In this document: piece by piece, positions 45,229 to 57,130 of the stretch
How the letters are laid out: each line of letters opens with the position of its first letter
Position numbering within the stretch: the stretch's first letter is position 1
Assembly: GCA_951230915.1 (NCBI GenBank)
Contig: OX579638.1
Location: 5,722,696 to 5,786,695, forward strand
DNA from: Antitrichia curtipendula
Lineage: Eukaryota; Streptophyta; Bryopsida; Hypnales; Leucodontaceae
Direction: 5' to 3'
Length of the DNA stretch: 64,000 nt
Notes under the pieces: generated by a model
The model's input: only the letters and a program-made list of their open reading frames with translations
Databases searched by the model: none
Told to the model about the DNA's origin: nothing
Program-made: the position numbers and the translations under genes

Positions 45229-47032
45229 GTGGGTGGGTTGGACTTTGAGTTGGTTTTGTTGCTGGTTAAGATAGAACTGCCCATGACCACACAGATTTGC
45301 TATTGAGGTGCTTTGGAGAAGCTATTTGTCAGCTCACATGGTCGATTGACACTGACGGTCTCTTTAAGGTGAGCGAGTATGGGATCACAAATAGCAATGT
45401 TGCCTCATAACAGTGTCAACTTGTTCCTTTGTGAAATGATTTCTGCTGGCTCGGATGCAGTTGATGGAGTGACTGAATCTGTGAACATGTCATCATATTT
45501 TTTTTGTCTCCTTTGTTAGCATCGAGCCTCCGAGAATGTACACTGTAATATAGATTTGTACTTGTGTTGGGAAAAAAAACCTATTGCAGGTTGAATTGAT
45601 GAACGAGTGACTTGACTTGATTTGCAAAATGATATGTCTTTATATTTTTGTCTTTGCTGTTGGCATGGAGCCTCTGACATGAGAAAACTGCATCACGGAT
45701 TCTTACTTTAAGCTGGAAGAAAACGGAACTGAAAATATTGAAATAAACTAATAATTAGCATGCCATGTTTTTGTGAACAGATAGAGAACAGGAATGTGAC
45801 TTGTGCACATCCAGGTGCTGCACTCGTTCACTGCACATTCAAGGTTAGCTCATGTGTTCAACATGAGCTAAGCTAACATGGTTCCCACTTTATTCAACTA
45901 TCAGAAAAAGTGTTCTTGTAAGTCCATAGAAGTGCAGAGAACAATGAAGCCCTTAGAGTCTAATCAACACTAACCCTTCAATCCATGCAAAAACATGGTA
46001 CCTTTGCAAGGCCATGGCAAAATTGGTCCCAAGGATCCTAATTGTGGGTCTAGGTTTTCATACTTCCCTTTGAGTTCGGATCAAAATGCTCAAATCCAGT
46101 GTTCTTGTGATTTGTGACAGAGTTAGCTTCAACAGGTGAGATTCATAGATGAAGTTGTCCAACGATTCATGTTGGAGATTAGATTAGATTTTCTAGATAT
46201 TAAGTCTTTGAGAGCTTGTTTGAATGAGAAGATCATGAAAAGTAGGAAAAACAAAGTCGGTGATGTGGAAGGTGGAATGGAGATCCTGCATTCCTGGTTT
46301 TTTGAAGTTCAAGCTGCAAAATCCTTCTATAGTAACTCTGTCGGAATAGAAAAACAAGTCTTCAATTTATTGGCATAATTTATGTATTTAAGTTACCTAA
46401 ACCTACACATTCAATCTGTGAGAGAAAATCTCAGTAAGATCAGCAACCCAGCCACTCCCTGCCTCGAGCTCCAACCTCCATCTCCATGCTCTCTTCAAAA
46501 GTCAGAAAAAATGATATGATGGCTTTCATGTTGACTTCTCCAAGAATGAATCCAAAATTCTCAGTCCCTGAATTCCTGAGAATGAAAAAATTGATCAACT
46601 CTCCGAGTCTCTGCTTGCACCAAGCGATGGAAGACCTCTGACTTGAGGACAGAATCTACAGTACAATTTACTTTACACCTGTTGCTGAAGCATGAAATTG
46701 AAAAAGAGAAATGAAACTAAGTTCTGGCTTTCTGGAATCAATCACGAAGTTAGATCAGATTCAGAAGTCATGATCTGACCTTGGCTTATTTCCAAATTAA
46801 ATATATGAGTCCTACTTAATACATTAGTGTGGCTCTAAATCCTCCTATGTTTCCACAGTATAAAAAACATATATAATTATGAGCACTGTCATCATGCCCA
46901 AATAATGATGTGCTGCACATTAGGTGGTATGCTCTAAAAGCAATCATTTGAGGGCTGGTCCACCTTTTTCATATATTTTCGTGGACAAAATATTTTTAGA
47001 TCATTTTTTAGAGAAAGAAAAAATAGATGTAA
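45229..47032. other. Gene-free stretch, possible exon relics
   Basis: Exon-like pieces flanked by AG and GT, for example about 45782-45843 (ENRNVTCAHPG in one frame), and an 80-codon open frame at 46136-46378 were inspected, but no family was recognised and they could not be joined into a gene. Confidence 0.3.
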
Positions 47033-47254
47033 CACTATAAGAGAAAGGGGTGTTTTAAATGAGTTTTAAAGTATAGTCTTAGACATAAGATTATAAGTAA
47101 TAACCTTTAAAGAGATTTTTAGTAAAAATTTATTATAAACACATGTATTTCTAGTAAAATTTTACTTAAAATCTCTTTAAAGGTTATTACTTATAATCTT
47201 AAGTCTAGGATTATACTTTAAAACTCATTAAAAATATCCTTTTCTCTTGTAGTG
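47033..47254. mobile_element. CACTA-type hairpin MITE (222 bp)
   Basis: Left terminus CACTATAAGAGAAAGGGGTG; right terminus, reverse-complemented, CACTACAAGAGAAAAGGATA. The inverted repeats are about 95 bp each, so almost the whole element is a hairpin. The 3-bp duplication TAA flanks it (47030-47032 and 47255-47257). Confidence 0.9.
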
Positions 47255-47644
47255 TAAAACTTAACACAAGTGGCCCATAATGAGAAAGAAACAAAAAAAA
47301 CTGAAAAATTATGGAATCCTTCCTAACTCTATTTTTGTACATAAGAAAGAATTTCCCACTCAAAAAAAATCCATGCTCCAGATACAAGTAATTGCTTTAC
47401 TCCGAAAGGGCCTTTGTCCCTTCAGGGGACAAATGGGATTTCGGGCAGGTACCTACGGGCTGAATTTTTGTCATGATTTTTTGAATTATTTTTTGAAGAC
47501 AGAAAAACAGATTAGCTTCATTGGAATATTATTATTTTTTCAAATGGTGCCCGAGAACAAAAATTATGCCCAAATAAGCTCAAAACAAGGGACATGGGGC
47601 AACAAAAAAGAATCCCAAATTTTTAATTTTCATAGATTAGATTT

Positions 47645-47722
47645 TTTTCTAGTCTGGCAATATATTGAAAAAGGATTTAGTCTGGCAATATATTGAATCT
47701 AGTCTGGCAATATATTGAAAAA
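47645..47722. repeat. Triple tandem repeat
   Basis: Three copies of TAGTCTGGCAATATATTGAA with a spacing of 23-26 bp. Confidence 0.8.
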
Positions 47723-49777
47723 CTTATTTTTTCCACTTTAAATGCAAATATCTTGCAATTTGTGCCGTCAAAATTTCTGAAATTTTTCCCACACATTCTC
47801 ATATTAGTTAGGTGAAAGATCCTACGGTTAGATGTGCAAAAAAACGTTTTCAAATATTTTGACTCTTTGCTATAGAAATGACAGTTTTGAGTGTTTTTTG
47901 GCAAAAAAAAGGCCTTGGTCCTGTAGGGTTGGAAATGGGTTGGTTCTTTTACTGTTTCAATTGGATAAAAGTCTTCTTAATTTGTGGAAATATTTAATGA
48001 AGTTGTTGTCTTATCTAATGCTTAGATTGGATGTTACAAGAATACATATTTTTCTAAAATTACAAATGTGGAAGTAAGTCAAGTGATTGACTAAGCCAAA
48101 ATTGCATTGACTCTAGTTCAAAATTGGATTTGTAAAAATGTGGTCATAGATTTAAAGAACACAAAAAGTTGTCAAGAAATTGAGAATTGTCAATTACAAT
48201 GGTGAGAATGTTCTAGTAAATAATAAATATCCCTTTTTTATATTGATTTTTGAGATTTTTGAAATTGAGTTAAAAAACAACTTTTCTTTATGTTTCTTCT
48301 ACCTTCATTAGAATAAACTACGTATTAGATAACCGATGAGCCACACTAGCGACAAATAGGTTATCGTACATAACCGGTTATATATTTTTCAATCACAACC
48401 TTTGATCTTCATGATCCAAGGGTGTAGGAAGTAAGTTGAAAGGAAAGAAGGCTATGAGTTGCAACTTGTAATGGAAATGACAATGGATTGCCAATAGATA
48501 GTGCCATGTTAGTGTTGAAAAGTCAACAACTTGTTATGAATTGTTAAAATGTTTGAAAAAAGGTGTACCCATAAGCAACCTTAGACTCTCATGATTAGAA
48601 GCTTTGCATTTTAGGCAAGAACTTTGTAGAGATTAGTTTTAGAAAGGAGTCACAATTAAGTATAGTTACCTTATATTTTTACTCTATATATACTAAGCAA
48701 TGAGATATTTCATTAGAGTTCTAGAAACCGCCCCCCTTTCATGTGCAACAAACTTCAAGATCTTTCCTTTTAATTATGGAATCCCTTGTTCAACTTCATC
48801 ATCTTCTTCATGGCAACAATTGAATTCTAAAAGGTTAGGGACTCCAAAACATTACAACATCCAAGGCAAATTAACTACAAGAAAAATAAAATAGCTCAAA
48901 TAAAATTAAGTTAACTACAATATATTAAAAGATAGAATCAACTAATTTAAAAATAAAATTTATAAGTAAATAAATTGTACATTGGCTAATTTCAGTAAAA
49001 ATGAATAAACTACATCAGCGAAGAATTAAAAACTTTAAGAGTAAAACTATAGAATTTAATTAAATCACTATTTTAACTCTAGATGTTCCAGAAGTGTTTG
49101 AAGATGATTTTGGCTTGGCCCATAATGCCTCTAAAATGCCTTGGAGTTGTTTTGGGGGTTGAACCTAAGACATCTTCAAATTGTATTTGAAATTAAATCT
49201 AAAATAATCTGTAAGGCTTTTGTGTACAACTTCTATGTCAATTCGATTTTTTTTTATTAAAAATAAAAATAAAAATAAAAAGTCTGATATTTTAATTAGT
49301 TAATTACATAAGAACTATAAAAAGACAAGTTGTACAAAATGAAATTAATGGATTTAAAAGCCAAAGCCCTAAAGTAGTAAAGAAAGAGATATTAGTCTAG
49401 AACATTTTTCATTTAAGAAGTCAATGAAAGGAACTAGGAAAGGATAGTTTACATTATTGTTTATATATAGAGAGAGAGATTTATCAAATAAGAATCCTAA
49501 ATGAGATAATGTCAAGGGTGTACAAATTTACAAAATGGAAAGAGTTTGTTGTAAGGATTTTGGGATGGAATATACTCCCCTAGCCTATGTCAACATTGAA
49601 GTCATCAAGTGGTTGAATATTTTTTGTAAGATTTTTCCTTGACCTATAAATATTGATTGCTTATAGGCTTAGTGGACCTATTAGCTTGTTTTTTAGTAGC
49701 ACACTGGAATACAAAGAATTATTGTGTTTTGTGTCAAATTTTGTATATAGCACACAACTACAATGCATTGTAGCCAT
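47723..49777. other. AT-rich gene-free stretch
   Basis: Contains a short (GA)n run at 49468-49480 and an AAATAAAAATAAAAATAAAA tract near 49260. No gene, RNA or transposon end is recognised. The preceding 47255-47644 likewise shows nothing. Confidence 0.45.
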
Positions 49778-50508
49778 GGGTGATTGCACGAAACACTTGT
49801 ACTATTTTCTGTCACATGTTGCATGCTGATTAATTTTTTAGCCATAACTTTTGCATTTTGACTCCAAATGATTCCAAATTCATAGACAAGGTACTTATAA
49901 CTATTATACACCTTGCGTAATTTTTTGGAATTTTAAATTTTTTTTTACTATTTAATAATAGCCCCCGATATTTTGTCACAAATGCCAATTTGGGGGTTTT
50001 TAGTACTATTTAGGACCCATAAAAACGAATTTGGAGCTGAAATTTGGTAGAGATGGTCTTTTAGTAGACTTGTAGCTATTGTCCAAAGGAATTTTAAAAA
50101 TACTTAATTTTATTTGGTGTAGAAGTTCACAAAGTGAGCCTCTTTCTACTTGCATTTCAAAACATGAAAAAAATTATTTTGGTGGTTTTTTTGGTGAATG
50201 ACCATCTTCATAAAGTTGCTACAAATGGCCAATTTTTATTTTTTTTATTTAAGTTTTTTCCTATTTTCTACTAATTAAAACATCAAAGTATGCATTTTCT
50301 AGCGATTTGGTACTTTTTTAGTTCTCCTACTTAGAATTTTTTTTAATGAATTTCCTTTGGTGGTTACCTTCATCTTAAAGGTGCATACATTAGTCATATT
50401 TTTTGAATTTTTTTAAAATTGATTTTTGAATTTTAAAGTACTCCAAAAAAAATCACGAGTACTATTGCAAAACGCAACAAATAGTACAAGTGTTTCGTGC
50501 AATCACCC
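49778..50508. mobile_element. TIR element of unknown superfamily (731 bp)
   Basis: Terminal inverted repeats of about 28 bp: GGGTGATTGCACGAAACACT continuing to TGTACTAT on both ends. CCAT lies next to each end (49774-49777 and 50509-50512), a possible 4-bp target duplication. The interior is AT-rich and non-coding. Confidence 0.65.
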
Positions 50509-52364
50509 CCATACAATATTTGCTACTATGCTATGAAAAGCTTTGGATTTTGGTAGATTATGGCACTACCTTGCTTTTTAAATAACAATATACTTACACT
50601 TCACATTCATTCTTGATGTAGCTTTTATCAATACAAGAACTCTTCTTTTGTCATGAACCAAAATAAATGGAATCTCTTCTTAATTATAATAGCAACAAGC
50701 TCAAATCATTCCAAATCAAAAAATTTCAATTGTGTGTAGAAGTAGATTATGTTATCCAAAAATTGGGCTCTTCCCCTTTGGTAAAAGAGTTATCAAAATG
50801 ACATTTTGTTTTCAATTTGACTAAAGGGCCTATTCACTTAAGGATGTGATTCCAAGACTTTAGAAAATGACAATCATTTGGTGATAAGGTATATATACCC
50901 ATAATCAACACTATCCGAAATGAAACATCTACATTTGAACCAAAATGCATCACAAAAACCTAGATATTGATTACACAAGTACACAATCAAAATATAAGTC
51001 TCAACTCTCATTGGTTTTTGGTAAGGGAGGCAATCCATTCTTATTATTCTCTTTCCATGCAATTCTAGCACATTATGATTGGCTACAAGACTCTCAATAT
51101 TGCTAGAGACCCTTGTTGAATTTTGCAATCAGCCCTTGGTTGGAAATAGGAAGGTCTATATGACTAGTACAAGTCAAACATAACCTTCAACTAAAAAATT
51201 CATAGTAATTATGTTTTAAGAAATAAAATCTGGAAAATTATGGAGATCTTCTAAACTCTATTTCTACACACTAGAAAATTTCCCCACTAAAGAAACCCAC
51301 CTTGTAGATACGTGCGACTGCTTAACCCTTAAACGACAGGCTCATAACCATGGAAATCATCCATTTTGTCACCGTGTGAATTGTTGGACTAAAATATTGC
51401 AAAAGCATTCATTGAAAGACAAGCTACTGTATATGATCTTCCCTTTTCACACAAAATTGGGAGGATGCAGAGTTGCACTTCTGTCCTACAGGGAGAGATT
51501 CTGTCATTCATCGGCCAGAAAACGTCCTCGGCGGCGTTTATGGGTGAAGTGATCAGAAATGGGTTGCCTCACACCTGGGGTCTGGAACCCCTGTCAACCT
51601 GGAGCATCCAACTGGGCGTCCAAGCGTCTTACCAATTCATCCCTAGCTAGAGCTGTTTCCTGCTTGTCTGACTAAGGCAGTTGTTTCTGGGAGAACCTTG
51701 TTTCCATTCCGTAGCAATTATGTAATCAGTATTGAAGACTGAGCAGGCAGGCCTCATCTATTATATTAGCAAAAATGAGTAGAATTGTAGCATCTTCACT
51801 ACTGGGGTCCTCCAACCTACCAGAGCATTGGTTCCTCCTCGGACTACCTGGAACTGCCGCGGTTCGTCAGCACCAAACCTTGGTTAACCTCGATGCTGCC
51901 AGCCTTACGATTCTGAAACTATTTCTCTTCAAAAGTCTAGGTTCTATCACTGAAGAACCCAATATATCCTACGCAACAGCGTACATATAATGCAGTAAGC
52001 CACCCAGCTGCACTTGGTCTTTGGAGTCCAGATTGTTTGTATGCGGGTACCAAGTTTCAAGTTCCGAAAATGGGCCTAGTTCACGGAATCAACTTCGATC
52101 TGTAGAGGTAGAAGGCTTCACACTACTTGTATGACCGATACTTCTCCTTGACAATAGTGTCTGTTTCTGAGTTCAGCCACTAACCGGTACAGACCAGCAT
52201 AGCCTTACTCTGTACTGTGCAGTGATGCGAGTAATTAAGAGATCAAGTCCACTTGAAATCAGTTCTCATCGCCGGATTCATGGCTGAAGAATCCAATGCA
52301 AAGTTCGTTCCTGCTATTGGATAAGGCTATTCTGTGGCCTCAGTGCACACGATTGTATGCTACT
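50509..52364. other. Intergenic region downstream of the receptor gene
   Basis: AT-rich to about 51400, then of more even composition up to the receptor stop codon, which probably includes its 3' untranslated region. I looked here on the minus strand for glutamate-receptor channel motifs and saw none. Confidence 0.45.
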
Positions 52365-55300
52365 TTACCCTCCCTGATGCGGGGCAGGGGCTCGGAAACT
52401 GTCCGTACCCCTGAAGCTGTCCGACCCGCGGAAACTGCTCCCTCCCACGAAGTCCACAAATCTGCGCATAGATTCGGTCCGAACGGCCGGGTGGTTCCTT
52501 TTCCGTCGGTGCCAATACACAGCGCCTGCCACCACAGCCAACAGAGCGACCGCGCCAACGAGGGTACCGGCAATAATCCAAGCTTTGGTTCTGCTCGACA
52601 TCCCATTTGGGTTGGGTCCCGTATATGTCTGCAAAACGAGTGTAAACATTTCAGTATAAGAATGTATAAACGAAAACTGCCAATACAGTCCTCTGGTGCA
52701 GACTTCGACAGAGTCCAAGTCTACATGTAAGAGACAAATTTGACAAACAAAGCAACTACAGAATTGGAAGCATATCGTACCGCATTGGGGGAATACTCGC
52801 TCCCAGGCGGTTTAAGCAACTGTAAATTGCGCAAAGTGCCGTTCTCTATCTCGCCCTTGACCTGCACACGAAGTGTACACCTTCAGAAAGATCTCCAATA
52901 AGAGTATCTTGTCCACGTTCTTAAAGCAGGAAACTCTGTAACGTCAAATAGCTTGCTGTCTCGTGCTGTGACCCAACTCTGAGTTCACAATGGAGCATTG
53001 AAAAGAACGAACTTCTCAAAGAGAACAAACAGGTTAAGCCGAAGGAAACAACAAGTAACCTCCCTGAAAAAGCAAGCTAAAGTCGAGAGCAAATCGGAAA
53101 AGCAATGACATGAGGGAGGGAGTTCATTTGAGACGCACCTCCCAATACGAAGGCGTCAGGGAGACTAGATCATAAGCAGGGACCTCTGCCGCTACACTTC
53201 GACTACCAGTGGAAGGGTCAAACGAGACAATGCCGGTACACCCTTCAAACTTTACAGCTCCAGGTCCGGAACCATTCAGTGCTCGAAAAACATTCTCTTT
53301 GGTGACGGTCACATTTGCCTTGATGAGGTCATCGACAATGAAGAAGAAGGTTTGCACAGCGTCAATCAGGTGAGGTACGTATGAACGCGTTCTATTTTTT
53401 CCTTCAGAAGGAAAGCCTGGATAATTTTTAGCTTTCCAGTAAGTGTAAAACTTCGCACAAGCAGGGTTGTTGAGAATGTCGCCACCTGAAACCGTTGTCA
53501 ACATTGGAGTATGTCACACCAAACTTGTTTGACGCAGTACAATCTCTTCACTGACAAATAACCTTTGCATCTCTCTGTAGTTAAAGAGGCTTAACAGAAA
53601 GACAGGCATCTTGATCCTATAAGCCTGTGGGCCACTACGTTACAGTTAACATGTTCATCTTAGAAAAACCACACCTATAGTAAGTGTAACGTTGTTCAGC
53701 TTCCGCAACGTTCAAGAAATTCAGATCCTTTCAGCTTTGTCAACAGATTGTAACGTTTACACAGGCTACTATGCTCCAAGCAAGGTTGCGCAATACACCT
53801 ACCATGCGGAGAAACTCCAATTTCTCCTTGCAGGGAGTTCACCAAATTAGGATCTGCAACAAACCAACAACACTTCAAAATTCAGTACAAGAACACATCA
53901 TTAATATCCTCTGAAGTACTAAATTTTGCTGATTGGAATCTCCTCTCAATTTTGATAGTTACACGTGTGTCAGGACGAAAGAGTCACACCTGTTACGTTC
54001 GTATCTGCAGGATCAAAAGCCGTTACTCCATCTGTCCCGAAATACCAAAATGGAAATCTTACTCTGTCCTGTACATGAAGAGAGGTATTGTTATTCAAAC
54101 CCCTGAACATTCTCAAAGGCAACAGAATTTATCAATTATACCAAGGGATAAAAAATTAGAAAAGAGTTGCAGACATCACGTTTACTTCCACTCCATCTCA
54201 ATCGCAGTATACAAAACCCTGATGCAAGACCCAGTTCGTACCAATCCATAAGCAGCTCTCCAAATATCATAGGCTTGAATTGGTTGCACAGCCATGATCA
54301 CAAACTCATCCTTTCCAACTTTATTAAGGACACCCGCAAGCTCATTAGTGTCAATAGTTGAATTGTCTCCCAAGTGGAGAAGATATGTATTCACAGTTGC
54401 CAAGGAACCCACAGCCTGCAAGAGGAGAAAGACGCTCATGAGTACATTAAAGCTGTGATATGGCAGAAATCATGACTCAGTAGCACGAAAACCTGTAACA
54501 TTTTCAACCGCATCGCCCCGTTGAATCTACATAACCAACCGAGATAACCAACGAGGACGACTTATTCCCGTATGCTTTTGACGACCGAGGTGAGACTGGG
54601 ACTGCTTTAACTAACGCATGGATGCATCAGCACATAATATCAAGTGAAAAGTACTGACGTCGACAATGTTCATGCCCAGGTTCATGCTGTAGTACTGCTG
54701 AGTTGTCAGCAGAGTGAGACGCTTGATTTTCAATTGCGCCACCTGAGATCAAATTCATGTCAGAAAAAAAGCGCAACAATGGTGACAAGGAATGAATAAA
54801 AACAAAATGCCCAGCTTTGGAGGAAAGAAATAGATGCTAGCAACCACTGAATTAAGTAATCGATTACGGGCCTCGTAAGCTTTGTGACAAATAGGACGAC
54901 CCATATCTGATCACCTGCTGCAAATCCATATCGATAGACAAACCATATGATACCCCCAAAACTCAAATCCATCAGTAGAAATACATTGCATGTATACCAA
55001 CTCCTCACGACCAAAGTAATGTAGCGAAAAGACACTTACACTGGAAGCAATGGCTGCTGCCTGATACCTGTCGCTGAAGCTGCAATAGGATGACAAAGAC
55101 AGACCCATCAACACACCAAGTTATTAACAATTGAACACAATCAGTTCCATCGAGTAATGTCCCAATCTGATTGAATAATGCTCCAACTGCTGTAGAGATT
55201 AGTAATGGGCAAGCATTTAAGGCAATTCTAGGTTGATCAAGCTTCTGTTGTACGCTCCGTTTGTAGACCTCAGTGGAACATACTAAGATTCATGTGTCCA

Positions 55301-56006
55301 ATGTCCTAAAAGTAAGAAGAGTAGTCCAGACGGAATTAATGCTTACACTGTGCGGAAAAATGTTGGGAAGTTCACTCGATTGGAGAGGCTCTCTGAAGTG
55401 GCAGCAAAGGAAATAAGCGGATACTTTTGTTCAACAAAAACCCGACCAGCTGACATAGCTGCATCGGAGCAAGCGGGGCCTACTCCACCAATCAGTGAGG
55501 GAACTATGGACGGCCGAAGAAGGGTCTCAGCAGCCATATCCCCCATTTGCCAGTCACATTCAGTGTTCCGGCGATTCTGAATCAGCTGATACGATTTGGT
55601 GCGTTCGGAGTTCATCACCTCTAGAGCCACTGTGAATGCAGAATTCCTGAATGCAGGACCACCCACGAGTACGAGCATTCAGTTTTTTCAGTTTTTTCAG
55701 TTGAGCTTGGAAGAGGACAAGCGTGAACGATACATGAGACATATCAATCTATCAATAACTTGAACACAATCAGTTAGGTGTAGCATTACCACTTTCCATT
55801 GAATTAGGTCAAGATTCACGGTTTTGATGTAGAAGAAATGGAACTCACCATTCAATGGATAGACTAGTGGGAATGACGGAATCTGGTGAAGGCGCCAGAA
55901 AACCTAAGCTGTAGTTTGCTTTCTGAGCTTTTCCATCTCTCAAGCACAGGCATAAGACTGCTACGAACAGAGCGAAAACATAGTGGTCCCTATTTCTTTC
56001 CATCAT
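52365..56006 (-). CDS. Single-pass receptor with ANF/type-1 periplasmic-binding ectodomain
   Basis: Ten minus-strand exons join in frame to 525 residues: 56006-55849, 55646-55347, 55079-55040, 54742-54659, 54415-54242, 54068-53990, 53853-53803, 53485-53139, 52861-52781 and 52628-52365. Residues 9-27 form a signal peptide (VFALFVAVLCLCL). The ectodomain carries ANF_receptor hallmarks: IGGVGPACSDAAM, LISFAATSESLSNR, FPTFFRTV and FSDRYQAAAIAS, then VIMAVQP, FGTDGVTAF and FEGCTGIVSFD near the end. N-glycosylation sequons are present (NYS, NST, NVT, NGS, NGT). One transmembrane helix (454-477, AWIIAGTLVGAVALLAVVAG) is followed by HRRKR, the expected cytosolic stop-transfer, and a 48-residue tail with SFRGSD/SFRGTD/SFRAPA repeats. 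There is no channel, kinase or cyclase domain. Ligand and partner are unknown. Confidence 0.88.
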
Positions 56007-57130
56007 GTGCAACAGAACTTGTGAAAGCCTCCTCGTTTCACGTCCCTGGAATCCAGAAATGATTCTTCGAAATTCAACACAGGCTTGACATTGATTCTTG
56101 ACCGGTAATTACAAAAGAGGCTGAAGGAGCAGGCGAGCTCATCAAAAGGAGAATTGTTCTCAGGCTACATTATGCATCTGGATCCCTCGACTTGGCTCTC
56201 GATCGTCGAATAAAAATGACTCACTGCACGATTTTCAAGACGGAACATAAGAAAAAGGACGAATGAGACGATTGTGGCAACGACCACGAGCAACCGAAAC
56301 CCTAAAAAAGAGAACTTTTAAGGCCGCGCGACATTCTCTGTACAGCAAGAAATTAAGAACAACCTTTCGAACCACAAAAACGAAAACAAAATTCGTTTAC
56401 GACCTACTCCGATAAGGAGCTGGAGGAAAATAATCGCAGTTCTCTCTAAGAAACACAAACGAGCTGGAACATCTGAAGAACGACAACAACGGATTAGGAG
56501 ACCACGGGAGGCTGCAATGTGCGCTGCAAGCCTGTTCACTCCAAGTGCCCGACCAACTTCAACGGTCACCCTACCTGTATCTTCACCACCGCATCTCAGA
56601 GAGTCGACAAATTGACTACAGCGTACAACTCCAACACTAGCTACTCCAAGCCAAGGCCGAAATCCAGTACCGTCCACAGGTCCTTCCTCCACTGGCAGAC
56701 GTAAGGGAGACAAGGAAGGAAGATTGGAGCTAGCTACGGTAATAGCAGAAGGAGAGACAAAGCAGGCAACGGAGCGACAAGAGCATCGAGTTAGGAAAAT
56801 CAAATAACCGCCGCATTAACACTAGGTTTTGGAGGAGCTACCCTACTCACCAAAACGAGCAGCGTAGCACAGGATTGATTCAAAACTAAAAGGTGGATCA
56901 CCTTCACTTGGTTTCGAAACCAAACAGGAAATAAGCGATAGCTAGGGTGGAATTAAACTCCAATACAGAAGAAATCTGATACCTTGCTTGGTGCAGCGGC
57001 AGCAGCATCCGTGGTGGCGATAGGTTACGAATTGAACTTATGAGTGTTGGATACACGGTGAAGCTAGAGCCCACTCGAGCCAAGCTGTGCCAGAGAATCA
57101 TTTGCAGGCAGGCATGCAATCAATGAGTTC
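56007..57130 (-). promoter_or_regulatory. Leader and upstream region of the receptor gene
   Basis: An acceptor-like GATTCCAG at about 56049-56056 on the minus strand suggests that an intron interrupts the 5' leader, with the first exon further upstream. A 161-codon minus-strand open frame at 56803-56318 has no recognisable family and may be chance or part of the leader. Confidence 0.35.

Noticed and set aside
46136..46378. 80-codon open frame
   Set aside because: No family recognised and no flanking exons could be joined to it.
52365..56006. Ordinary GLR glutamate-receptor channel gene
   Set aside because: The last exon encodes one helix and a stop, and no pore or S1/S2 motifs were seen downstream on the same strand.
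56318..56803. 161-codon minus-strand open frame upstream of the receptor
   Set aside because: No recognisable domain, odd composition, and it lies where the receptor leader is expected.
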